From NCBI GenBank assembly GCA_963781265.1, contig CAWAFH010000018.1:124001-188000 (forward strand): a stretch of DNA of 64,000 nucleotides. The letters run 5' to 3'. Each line of letters begins with the position of its first letter. Within the stretch, counting starts at the first letter, position 1. The notes beneath the pieces were generated by a model. It was given only the letters and a program-made list of their open reading frames with translations, was not told the origin of the DNA and did not search any database. Both the position numbers and the translations under genes were made by a program. The DNA is from WHSW01 sp963781265. GTDB taxonomy: Bacteria; Actinomycetota; Thermoleophilia; Solirubrobacterales; 70-9. Shown in pieces: positions 1-7,168 of this stretch.

Positions 1-1179
1 CCCCGGGGCCCGCATCTTGCCGACCAGCCCGTGCATCCCCTCGCGGACCTGCCAGTAGACCTCGATCGTCTCCGCGTCGCGATGGAAGTCCGGCTCGCGA
101 ATCAGCTCGCGGCTCGCGAGCACCTCCGCGGCCGCGGCCTCCGCCGCCGCCAGCTCGTCCTCATCCTCGCCGCCGAACTCGACCAGCAGCGCGGCCGAGA
201 ACGGGTCGAGCTCCTTCCAGTACTCGGGGGTGCCGCGGATGTTGTGAGCCGCGACGATCAGCGCGGGCGCGACCATCAGCTCGACCGCCCGCGCTCCCGC
301 GGCGACGAACTCGCCGACCGGCTCGAGCGCCGCGTCGACGTTGGCGAAGTGAAGCCACGAGAGGGTCGTGCGGCGCGGCTGCGGCACGGCCTCGAACACG
401 GCCTCGGCGATGAAGCCGAGCGTGCCCTCGGAGCCGACCAGCAGCCGCCGGAAGATCTCCAGTGGCGTCTCCGCATCGAGGAAAGCGCAGAGCCGGTAGC
501 CGGTCGTGTTCTTGATCGAGAACTTCCTCCGGATCCGCTCGCTGAGCTCGGCGTCGGCGACGATCTGCTCCCGGATCTCGGCGAGGCCGGCGGCGAGCTC
601 GGGCTCGGCCTCGGCGAAGCGGCGCTCGGCGTCCGCGGCCCCGGTGTCGATCACCGCGCCGGAGGCGAGCACGAAGGTCAGCTCGCGAACCGTCTCGTAC
701 GAGTCGCGGGTCACCCCGCAGCGCATCCCGCCCGAGTTGTTGGCGATCACGCCCCCGACGCAGGCGATCTCGGTCGAGGCCGGGTCGGGGCCGAGCTTGA
801 AGCCGTGCGGGGCGAGCACCCGGTTGACGTGGCCGAGCAGCGTCCCCGGCTTCACCCGAGCGCGGGCGCCCCCGTCCTCGACCTCCACTCCGCGGAAGTG
901 GCGGCGGACGTCGACCAGGATCCCATCGGTCTGCCCCTGCCCGTTGAGGCTGGTGCCCCCGGCTCGGAAGACGACCGGGATCGAGTGGCGCCGGCCGTAG
1001 GCGATCACCTTGGCGACGTCGGCGCTGTCGCGGGCGACGACCACCGCCTTGGGGAACATCCGGTACGGGCTCGCGTCGGAGGCGTAGCGGACGATGTCGG
1101 ACGCGCGGGTGAGCACCCGCTCGGCGCCCAGGAGGCCGATCAGCTCGCCGCGCAGCGGCTCGGGCGTGCCCGCCGCCAC
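1..1179 (-). CDS. FAD-binding and Fe-S-binding oxidoreductase, N-terminal part (gene cut by left edge)
   Basis: Flavin-dependent 2-hydroxyacid (lactate/glycolate-type) dehydrogenase; only the first ~393 residues are in the window. The PCMH-type FAD domain is clear: FRAGGTSLNG at about residues 71-80 and VGGVIANNSGGMRCG at about 141-155, followed by the NTTGYRLCAFLDAETP segment of the large YdiJ-like family, whose members are usually 900-1000 aa and end in a 4Fe-4S/CCG domain; that half lies beyond the edge. Start chosen at a GTG (1179), but the frame stays open upstream toward a CTG at about 1257, so the N-terminus is uncertain. It follows the ThDP enzyme at 1271-2869 on the same strand, probably in one operon, suggesting joint metabolism of 2-hydroxy/2-oxo acids (inference). 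Confidence 0.85.
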   Translation of the reverse strand, partial: MAAGTPEPLRGELIGLLGAERVLTRASDIVRYASDASPYRMFPKAVVVARDSADVAKVIAYGRRHSIPVVFRAGGTSLNGQGQTDGILVDVRRHFRGVEVEDGGARARVKPGTLLGHVNRVLAPHGFKLGPDPASTEIACVGGVIANNSGGMRCGVTRDSYETVRELTFVLASGAVIDTGAADAERRFAEAEPELAAGLAEIREQIVADAELSERIRRKFSIKNTTGYRLCAFLDAETPLEIFRRLLVGSEGTLGFIAEAVFEAVPQPRRTTLSWLHFANVDAALEPVGEFVAAGARAVELMVAPALIVAAHNIRGTPEYWKELDPFSAALLVEFGGEDEDELAAAEAAAAEVLASRELIREPDFHRDAETIEVYWQVREGMHGLVGKMRAPG

Positions 1180-1270
1180 CCAATTCGGCGCGGCGTCGGC
1201 GCTCGCCGCGGTCGGCTCGGGCGCCAGTGGCTCGATCTTGGGCTGGAGCAGGGCGATCAGCCACCCCTTC

Positions 1271-2869
1271 CTAGAACAGCCACATCCCGGGCGCCACGCC
1301 GACCTCGACCAGCCGCGGCCCGGCGGCGGCGATCGCGGCGTCGAGCTCGGCGCGCAGCTCGTCGGCGGTCGAGACGGTGGCCGACGGAACGCCGTAGCCG
1401 CCCGCGATCGCGGCCGTGTCGAGCGCCGGCAGGTCGAGCCCCGGCGCCCCCTCGACGCCCTCGAGCGAGGAGAACCACTTGAGGATCGCGTACTCGCTGT
1501 TGCGCAGGACGAGGAAGGTGACCGGCGCGTCGTAGGCGACCGCGCTCCAGAAAGCCGTGACCGCGTACTGCGCCGAGCCCTCGCCGACCACGCAGACGAC
1601 CGGGCGGTCGGGCCGCGCGAGCTGCACGCCGATCGCCGCCGAGAGGCCGAAGCCGAGGCCGCCGCCGGCGGCGAAGTAGTAGCTGCCCGGCTTCGAGAGC
1701 CGCAGCTGGTTGCGCAGCGCGCTGGTCGACGACGGAGCCTCGAGGACGATGATCCCGTCCTCGGGGAAGGCGGCTGCGAGCGCGTTCATCGCGGCGGTGC
1801 CCGTGATCGGGTCCTCCTCCGGCCCGGCGGTCGGCTCGGGCAGTGACTCGCCGAGCTCGCGGTCCGACTCGCCGACCTCGGCGACGAGCTGCTCCAGCGA
1901 CAGCCTCACGTCGGCGACGATCGCGTCGCCCATCGGCGCCCGCGCGGCCTCGTCGGGGTCGGAGGTGATCTGGACCAGCTCACCGCCCTCCGGCAGCAGC
2001 GCGCCGGGCAGGTTCGGGTAATACGGGAAGACCGAGGAGCCGACGACGAGGATCAGGTCGCGCCCCTTGAGCGTGTCGGCGACCGGGCCGACCGCGGGCG
2101 GCAGGATGCCGCGGAAGTTCGGATGCCCCTCTGGGAACCCGAGCCGCCCGCCGCCGGTCGGCGGGCTCGCGAACACGGGCAGGTTCTGGCGCTCGGCGAG
2201 CGCGACCGCGAGCTCCCAGGCGCCGCTCGCGTCGATGTCGGGGCCGGCGACCAGCACCGGGCTGCTCGCAGCCTCCAGCCGGCGGGCGAGCGCGGCGACC
2301 GCGTCGGGCGCCGGCGCGGCGCGGCCGTCGACCCTGCGCTTGACCGCCTCGGCGACGTCGGCGTCGTCGACCTCCGCCTCCCAGTCGTCCATCGGGATCG
2401 AGACGAAGGTTGGGCCCTTCGGCGGCAGCGTCGCGAGGTGGGTGGCGCGGGCGAGCGCCAGCGGCACGTCGGCGGCCCGCGCCGGCTCATAGCTCCACTT
2501 GACCAGCGGGTGGGGCATCCGGGTCGCGTCGCGGTTGGTCAGGTTCGCCTGCAGGCCGACCAGTGCCCGGGTCTGCTGCCCCGCCGTGATCACCAGCGGC
2601 GTGTGGTTTGCCTGCGCGTTGAAGATCGCGCCCATCGCGTTGCCGACCCCGGGGGCGGTGTGCAGGTTGACCAGGGCCGGGCCGCCGGAGGCCTGCGAGT
2701 AGCCGTCGGCCATTCCGACCACGACCGCCTCCTGGAGCCCGAGGACGTAGGTGAAGTCGTCGGGGAAGTCCCGCAGCATCGGCAGCTCGGTCGAGCCCGG
2801 ATTGCCGAACATCGTCGTCATGCCGTGGGCGCGAAAGACGTCGAACGAGGCCTCGCGGACGCTGGTCAT
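1271..2869 (-). CDS. mdlC: Thiamine-diphosphate-dependent decarboxylase, benzoylformate decarboxylase-like
   Basis: 532 aa, normal length for the pyruvate-decarboxylase fold. Residues known from Pseudomonas putida benzoylformate decarboxylase fall at the same numbers: Ser26 in GNPGSTELP, Glu47 in LQEAVVVG, His70 in VNLHTAPG. The central DEAARAPMGDAIVADV stretch is typical of the subfamily, as is the C-terminal ThDP/Mg motif, here GEGS instead of GDGS. The position of the second catalytic His (His281 in P. putida) aligns with Tyr284 in VFPYYPNLPG, so substrate or mechanism may differ. ATG start, with a TAGAGT hexamer 7 nt upstream. The next gene on this strand is an FAD/Fe-S oxidase; together they could process an aromatic or aliphatic 2-hydroxy acid through the 2-oxo acid to an aldehyde (inference). 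Confidence 0.85.
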   Translation of the reverse strand: MTSVREASFDVFRAHGMTTMFGNPGSTELPMLRDFPDDFTYVLGLQEAVVVGMADGYSQASGGPALVNLHTAPGVGNAMGAIFNAQANHTPLVITAGQQTRALVGLQANLTNRDATRMPHPLVKWSYEPARAADVPLALARATHLATLPPKGPTFVSIPMDDWEAEVDDADVAEAVKRRVDGRAAPAPDAVAALARRLEAASSPVLVAGPDIDASGAWELAVALAERQNLPVFASPPTGGGRLGFPEGHPNFRGILPPAVGPVADTLKGRDLILVVGSSVFPYYPNLPGALLPEGGELVQITSDPDEAARAPMGDAIVADVRLSLEQLVAEVGESDRELGESLPEPTAGPEEDPITGTAAMNALAAAFPEDGIIVLEAPSSTSALRNQLRLSKPGSYYFAAGGGLGFGLSAAIGVQLARPDRPVVCVVGEGSAQYAVTAFWSAVAYDAPVTFLVLRNSEYAILKWFSSLEGVEGAPGLDLPALDTAAIAGGYGVPSATVSTADELRAELDAAIAAAGPRLVEVGVAPGMWLF

Positions 2870-2876
2870 GGGGCGG

Positions 2877-2882
2877 ACTCTA
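2877..2882 (-). promoter_or_regulatory. -10 hexamer TAGAGT of mdlC-like gene
   Basis: TAGAGT on the minus strand ends 7 nt before the ATG at 2869. At this distance transcription would start at or next to the ATG, giving a leaderless mRNA. The same layout recurs at many genes in this window. Confidence 0.5.
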
Positions 2883-2889
2883 TGCCTCT

Positions 2890-3138
2890 GTGATCGTCCT
2901 GCGCCGCGACGAGCTGGTGACGATCACCGCCGTGGTCGCCGCCAACGCGAGGCCGGTGGCGAAGGAGTCCAAGCGCCTCGCGCGCAAGGTCGTCGCCACG
3001 ATCCGCACCCGCCCCCACCCGCCGAGATTCACCTCAACCACCCTGGAGGTGGTTGAGATGAAAGTCGGCGCGCGGGGGCGAGGGCGGCTGGCTACAGCTA
3101 GCGGTCGGGGCGCTCCGGGTAGATCTCGTCGATCGTGA
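2890..3138 (+). CDS. Possible small gene or gene remnant, unknown
   Basis: Open frame of 82 codons divergent from the ThDP enzyme. Its first ~40 codons nearly all end in G or C, as in real genes here, although this stretch is outside any neighbouring gene. The predicted start is MIVLRRDELVTITAVVA. After about residue 45 the frame runs through the 3019-3071 palindrome and into the pyrE 3' end, where the match to coding DNA is lost. It is either a short gene or the leftover of one; no family is recognised. Confidence 0.2.
   Translation: MIVLRRDELVTITAVVAANARPVAKESKRLARKVVATIRTRPHPPRFTSTTLEVVEMKVGARGRGRLATASGRGAPGRSRRS
3019..3071. terminator. Long palindrome, terminator of pyrE (dispersed element copy 1)
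   Basis: Arms 3020-3042 and 3048-3070 pair at 20 of 23 positions around a 5-nt loop. It lies about 30 nt after the pyrE stop codon. The right arm is almost identical (23 of 24) to the reverse complement of the left arm of the palindrome at 41728-41780, so this is a dispersed element and not a chance hairpin. The stem carries TTCA/TGAA blocks that give a short T-rich run on either strand. Confidence 0.65.
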
Positions 3139-3652
3139 CCAGAGCCTCGAACGGCCCGCCGATCGCCGCGGCGATCGCGTCGGTGCCGCCGGCGAGGCGA
3201 TCGACGACGCAGGCGCCGCCGACGATCTCGAGCCCCTGCTCGCGGATCTGCTCGACCGCGGCGACGGTCGAGCCGCCGGTGGTCACGGTGTCCTCGACCA
3301 CGAACACCTTGGTCCCGGCCTCGACCGGGCCCTCGACCATCCGCTGCAGCCCGTGCGCCTTGGTCTCCTTGCGGACGAAGAAGCCGACCAGCCCGCTTCC
3401 CTGCGGCACGGCGATCGCGGCGCAGGCGAGCGGGATCGCCGCCATCACCGGGCCGCCGACCGCCTCGGCGCCGGCGGCGACCGCCGCCTCGGCGAGCAGC
3501 TCACCCGCGGCGCGAAAGCCCTCCGGGCGCAGCAGCGCCCGGCGCGCGTCGACGTAGTACTGAGCCGTCTGCCCGCTCGACAACACCACCTCACCGAGCA
3601 CCAGCGCGTGCTCGCGCAGCTCCTCGACCAGCGTGTCCTTCGCCCCGCTCAC
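3098..3652 (-). CDS. pyrE: Orotate phosphoribosyltransferase
   Basis: Converts orotate and PRPP to orotidine 5'-phosphate in de novo pyrimidine synthesis; cytosolic. 184 aa, normal length. The PRPP-binding loop VFVVEDTVTTGGST is at about residues 116-129, the flexible catalytic loop RKETKAHG at 94-101, and the substrate region SSGQTAQYYVDARRAL at 25-40. GTG start. It stands apart from other pyr genes and is followed by the palindromic terminator at 3019-3071. The spacer to the upstream L,D-transpeptidase gene holds a heptamer tandem repeat. Confidence 0.95.
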   Translation of the reverse strand: MSGAKDTLVEELREHALVLGEVVLSSGQTAQYYVDARRALLRPEGFRAAGELLAEAAVAAGAEAVGGPVMAAIPLACAAIAVPQGSGLVGFFVRKETKAHGLQRMVEGPVEAGTKVFVVEDTVTTGGSTVAAVEQIREQGLEIVGGACVVDRLAGGTDAIAAAIGGPFEALVTIDEIYPERPDR

Positions 3653-3663
3653 GTCCCTAGCCC

Positions 3664-3691
3664 GAGCGGCGAGCGGCGAGCGGCGAGTCGC
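3664..3691. repeat. Heptamer tandem repeat (GAGCGGC x3 plus one variant)
   Basis: Three perfect GAGCGGC units (3664-3684) and a fourth, GAGTCGC, fill most of the 45-bp spacer between the L,D-transpeptidase stop and the pyrE start. Such a short tandem array could vary in copy number and change the pyrE 5' leader; that is inference. Confidence 0.6.
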
Positions 3692-3697
3692 GAAGCA

Positions 3698-4738
3698 CTA
3701 GCGATACACGTACATCTTGTCCCCGAGATCGATCCAGTTGTAGATGAAGACCGAATCGGGGATCGGGTTGCGGATGCAGCCGTGGCTCGCGGGATAGGGC
3801 GGCACGTCGTGATAGCCGTGGGTCGCCTCGCCGCGGTTGTAATAGATGGAGTAGTACATCCCGAGCGAGTTGAAGCCCGGGTCCTTGCGATAGAAGGTGT
3901 ACCCGCCCTGGTCGGACGGGGTGGCCGCCGCGCCGGTCGAGACGTGGAAGGTGTAGACGGGCTCACCGTCCTTGACGAGCGACATCACCTGCTTGGAGAT
4001 GTCGACCTCGACGTGCTTGCCCGCGCCCGGGTACTTGGGGTTGAAACCGCCCTTGCCCTCGGCGAGCAGCTTGAAGATCGTCGGGTTGGCGTTGAAGATC
4101 CGCTCCATCCCGTTGACCTTGCGGAAGGCCATCACGGCGCGCTCGGTGTGCGAGCCGTAGTTGTGCTTGTCGGTGTCGTAGTAACCCTCCTTGCGCAGGA
4201 GGTCGTTGAAGAGCTCGACCGCCGGGCCGCGATCGCCCGGATCGAGGTCGATGTACTTGATCCCGAACTTGCCCGACTTCGCCAGCCCGCCGGCCTGCTG
4301 GGCGGTCGCCGGCTTGCTCGCCCGGCCGCGGTAGTGCCCCGGCTCGAGCAGCGGCTTGGAGCGCAGCTTGACGCGGCCGAAGTGCTTGCCCTTGACCTGG
4401 CGCACGTAGCTGTTGCGCTTCGCGACCGTGTCGCCGCCGGCGCCGAGGCGGACCTCGATCTTCTGGTGGGGGACGAACGGGGTCACGGTGCCGACCACGG
4501 TCACCCGATCGCCGACCTTCGCCTTGCCGCCCTTGAGGCCCTTGATCTTGAGCTTGATCTTGGCCGGAGCGGGGCCCGGGTCGGTCTGCCCGCCGCCGCC
4601 CGGATCACCGGGCGCCGCGTTGGTGACAGCGGCGGCGTCGGCCGCGGGTGGGGCGTCTTGCGCGAGCGCGAGAGCCGGGAACAGGAGCATGGCAATCGTC
4701 GCCAGCACCCCCGCGGCGACCTGGGAGAGCGTCTTCAC
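3698..4738 (-). CDS. Secreted L,D-transpeptidase (YkuD domain) with peptidoglycan-binding domain
   Basis: Cell-wall enzyme forming 3-3 peptidoglycan cross-links. A GTG at 4738 gives a clean signal peptide (MKTLSQVAAGVLATIAMLLF, ending in ALALAQ); a TTG at 4774 is the alternative start. After a Pro/Gly linker come a beta-rich segment and a PG_binding_1-like domain (about residues 180-230, DRGPAVELFNDLLRKEGYYD), then the YkuD domain with HGYHDVPPYPASHGCIRNP near the C-terminus; the Cys in SHGCIR is the catalytic nucleophile. Full length at about 346 aa. It is transcribed after the CPBP protease gene and before pyrE, all on the minus strand. Confidence 0.88.
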   Translation of the reverse strand: MKTLSQVAAGVLATIAMLLFPALALAQDAPPAADAAAVTNAAPGDPGGGGQTDPGPAPAKIKLKIKGLKGGKAKVGDRVTVVGTVTPFVPHQKIEVRLGAGGDTVAKRNSYVRQVKGKHFGRVKLRSKPLLEPGHYRGRASKPATAQQAGGLAKSGKFGIKYIDLDPGDRGPAVELFNDLLRKEGYYDTDKHNYGSHTERAVMAFRKVNGMERIFNANPTIFKLLAEGKGGFNPKYPGAGKHVEVDISKQVMSLVKDGEPVYTFHVSTGAAATPSDQGGYTFYRKDPGFNSLGMYYSIYYNRGEATHGYHDVPPYPASHGCIRNPIPDSVFIYNWIDLGDKMYVYR

Positions 4739-4780
4739 GCCGGGAATTGAAGCAGGCGCGCGCGACGAGCCCAAGCGCCG

Positions 4781-5623
4781 CTAGCTCGTGACCAGCAGGG
4801 TGAACGCGATCGCGTTGTTGAACGCGTGCACGGCGATGTTCGACCACAGCGAGTCGGTGCGCTCGTAGACGCCAGCGAGGACGAGCCCGAGCAGGGTCAG
4901 CTGCGCGCCCGCGATCAGGTTTGCGTCGCTGAGGTGGACGGCGCCGAAGAGCAACGCCGAGATCAGACCGGCCACCCAGAACGGCAGCCGGCTCCGCAGC
5001 CCCGCGAAGAAGAAGCCGCGAAAGAAGATCTCCTCGCAAAACGGCGCCACGACGACGATCAGGAGCCCGGCGACGATCGCGGTGAAGATGCTGCTGTCGA
5101 ACCCGAGTTGATCGGCGACGTCGCTCTGCTCCGGATCGCCCACGATCGTCACGATCGCGATCACGGCGACGAAGTAGATGGCGTAGCCGGCGGCGGCGAC
5201 CTTGATCCAGCCGGGGTTCGGCCGCCGCAGCCCGAGCGCCCGAAACGGCGCGGCCTCGCCGCGCCACCGGGCGATCCAGAACGCGACCCCGACCAGCGCC
5301 AGCTCGAGCAGCGCCTGGCTGGCCAGCGTCGCGTCGATCCCCTCCGCCCCGGTGATCGGGTAGATCAGCAGGCCGCCGACGATCAGCGCGCCGATCACCC
5401 CGAGGATCCCGAGCACCCCGTCGGCGGGACCCCAGCTCGCGCGCCGGAAGCGACTGCGCTGCGGCCCGGCGGGCGGCGGCGGCGTGCTGCCGGGCGGCGG
5501 CGTGCTGAGCGGCGGCGTGGTCGGCGGCGGCGGCTGGCTGCTCGCGCCGGGGCCCGGCCCGGCCGGGGGCGGTGGGAGCCCGGGTGGCGGCGGGCTGTCT
5601 GGGGTTTGGGGCTCGTCGCTCAA
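4781..5623 (-). CDS. CPBP-family intramembrane metalloprotease (CAAX protease-like)
   Basis: 280-aa membrane protein. Residues 1-60 are an almost pure Pro/Gly/Ser cytoplasmic tail; about seven hydrophobic segments follow. The family motifs are present: CEEIFFRG (196-203), His230 in FGAVHLSDAN and HAFNN (266-270), which form the metal site of the CPBP/ABI group. Start is a TTG that overlaps the stop of the upstream HAD gene (TTGA), so translation is probably coupled. The substrate is unknown; relatives cleave prenylated proteins or act in bacteriocin immunity. Confidence 0.82.
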   Translation of the reverse strand: MSDEPQTPDSPPPPGLPPPPAGPGPGASSQPPPPTTPPLSTPPPGSTPPPPAGPQRSRFRRASWGPADGVLGILGVIGALIVGGLLIYPITGAEGIDATLASQALLELALVGVAFWIARWRGEAAPFRALGLRRPNPGWIKVAAAGYAIYFVAVIAIVTIVGDPEQSDVADQLGFDSSIFTAIVAGLLIVVVAPFCEEIFFRGFFFAGLRSRLPFWVAGLISALLFGAVHLSDANLIAGAQLTLLGLVLAGVYERTDSLWSNIAVHAFNNAIAFTLLVTS

Positions 5624-6285
5624 GGCCGCAGGAATCGCTCGATCTCGGCGAGCGAGGCTATCGGCCCGTCGCCGTCGCGATCGATCAGGACGGCCTCGAT
5701 CCCGGCCGCGCGCGCTCCGGCGACGTCCTCCGCGGGCGTGTCGCCGACGTGGAGCGCCTCCGCCGGCGCGCAGCCGGCGAGCTCGAGCGCGGCGGTGAAG
5801 ATCGCCGGGTCCGGCTTGCGGGCGCCGGCCGCCGCCGAGGTGACGACGCCGTCGAGCAGGGGCGCGAGCGCGCAGCGCTCCAGCACCTCGCCGAGCGCGT
5901 AATCCCAGTTCGAGACGCAGATCAGGGCGAGCCCGCGTGCACGAAGCGCCGCGAGCGCCGGAGCGGCGTCCGGGTAGGCGTGAAAGCGGATCGCGCTCAT
6001 CATCGTCGCGACGTCGACCTCGCGGCCGAGCTCCCGGCCGAGCAGCGCCGCGCAGTCGCGGCGCAGTCGCTCGAGCGACGCGGCGTCGCGCGCCTCGTGC
6101 GCGTGCTCGCGGTAATGCGCCATCTCCGCGCGCATCGCGGCGACCACCCGCGGACCCGGCTCGACCCCGAGCGCGACGGCCAGCGGCTCCCACGGGGCCT
6201 CGAGCTCGACCAGGGTGCCGAGCGCGTCGAAGAACACGGCCTTGGTCGTCAAGCCGAGCCGCGCCGCCGTTGAGGCGCCGTTCAT
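5620..6285 (-). CDS. HAD-superfamily hydrolase
   Basis: Probable small-molecule phosphatase. Motif I is FFDALGTLVE near residue 20 (Asp nucleophile, second Asp replaced by Leu as in the DAYGT subgroup), motif II SNWDYAL, motif III ARKPDPAIF and motif IV GDTPAEDVAGA. 221 aa from the ATG at 6285. However, residues 3-12 (GASTAARLGL) are encoded by the partial copy of the dispersed 56-bp repeat at 6250-6279, so a TTG at 6252 (MTTKAVFFDALG) may be the true start. Divergent from the MscS gene. Confidence 0.8.
   Translation of the reverse strand: MNGASTAARLGLTTKAVFFDALGTLVELEAPWEPLAVALGVEPGPRVVAAMRAEMAHYREHAHEARDAASLERLRRDCAALLGRELGREVDVATMMSAIRFHAYPDAAPALAALRARGLALICVSNWDYALGEVLERCALAPLLDGVVTSAAAGARKPDPAIFTAALELAGCAPAEALHVGDTPAEDVAGARAAGIEAVLIDRDGDGPIASLAEIERFLRP
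6250..6279 (+). repeat. Partial copy of the dispersed 56-bp repeat
   Basis: Contains AAGCCGAGCC, GCGCCGCCGTTGAGGCGC in the same order as the 3' half of the repeat at 7074-7127 and in the array at 48987-49196. It lies between the HAD and MscS genes and overlaps the annotated 5' end of the HAD gene. Confidence 0.6.
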
Positions 6286-6311
6286 CAGCCAAGACTGGCA
6301 GGATCGAGAGC

Positions 6312-7076
6312 ATGGACGAGAGCTTCTGGCAGTCCAACGGGGACTGGATCAGCGCGCTGATCACGCTCGCGGGCGCCTTCGCCGTGGCGTTCATCGTCGA
6401 CCGCTTCGTGATCGCGCGGGCGACCCGGGTCGCCTCGAAGGTCAGCGACACGAGCGTCTCGCGGGCGACCGCGACCCGGCTGCGCATGGTGCGAAGGCTG
6501 GTGTTCGCGGCGATCATCGTGATCGGCCTCGGGATCGCCCTGAGTCAGTTCGACAAGCTCAACAAGATGGCCAATGCGGTGCTCGCCTCGAGCGCCGTCA
6601 TCGGCCTCGTGCTCGGGTTCGCGGCGCAGAAGATCCTCGCGAACCCGCTCGCCGGGATCCTGCTCGCGATCTCGCAGCCGATCCGGATCGGCGACACGGT
6701 GACGATCGAGGACGAGACCGGGCGGGTGAACGACCTGACGCTCTCGCACACGTTCATCGACACCGGCGACGGGCGCCTGGTGATCGTCCCGAACGAGACC
6801 GTGGTCACCAACGTGGTCGTCAACCGCTCCACCGGGAACCTGAACGCGCCGGTGATTGCGTCCGTCTGGGTGCCGCCGGACGCCGACCTCTCGGTCGCCC
6901 GCGAGGCGCTCTCGCGGCTCGAGCCGTCGCAGGTCGAGGTGGCCGAGATGACGACGGACGGCGTGCGCATCGAGGTCCACGGGCCGCGCCGCCCGGGCGG
7001 CACCCGCGCATCGGGCGAGGAGGCGGCGCTTCGGGAGCGCGCGCAACGCGCCCTTCGCGAGGGCGGAGTGCTGTGA
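6312..7076 (+). CDS. Small mechanosensitive ion channel (MscS family)
   Basis: 254 aa. Three hydrophobic helices (about residues 12-34, 59-80 and 92-122) precede the cytoplasmic beta domain. The third carries the Gly/Ala-rich pore helix LGFAAQKILANPLAGI followed by QPIRIGDTVTIEDETGRV and FIDTGDGRLVIVPNETVV, typical of the MscS core. It opens on hypo-osmotic shock to release solutes. ATG start; CAGGAT is located 7 nt upstream. Its TGA stop is the first base triplet of a copy of the 56-bp repeat. Confidence 0.9.
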   Translation: MDESFWQSNGDWISALITLAGAFAVAFIVDRFVIARATRVASKVSDTSVSRATATRLRMVRRLVFAAIIVIGLGIALSQFDKLNKMANAVLASSAVIGLVLGFAAQKILANPLAGILLAISQPIRIGDTVTIEDETGRVNDLTLSHTFIDTGDGRLVIVPNETVVTNVVVNRSTGNLNAPVIASVWVPPDADLSVAREALSRLEPSQVEVAEMTTDGVRIEVHGPRRPGGTRASGEEAALRERAQRALREGGVL

Positions 7077-7127
7077 GGCGGAGCGCAAGCGAAGCCGAGC
7101 CGCGCCGCCGTTGAGGCGCATTTCTTG
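7074..7127 (+). repeat. Dispersed 56-bp repeat, copy starting at the MscS stop codon
   Basis: Begins TGAGGCGGAGC on the TGA of the MscS gene, continues GCAAGCGAAGCCGAGCCGCG and ends with CCGCCGTTGAGGCGC then TTTCTTG. Order and content match the minus-strand units at 48987-49196, with a shorter middle (the CCCGACAGG block is missing). Confidence 0.7.
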
Positions 7128-7168
7128 CATAGCCGGCTGAGCGCGCTCGGTACCCTTACCGGTTCGCC

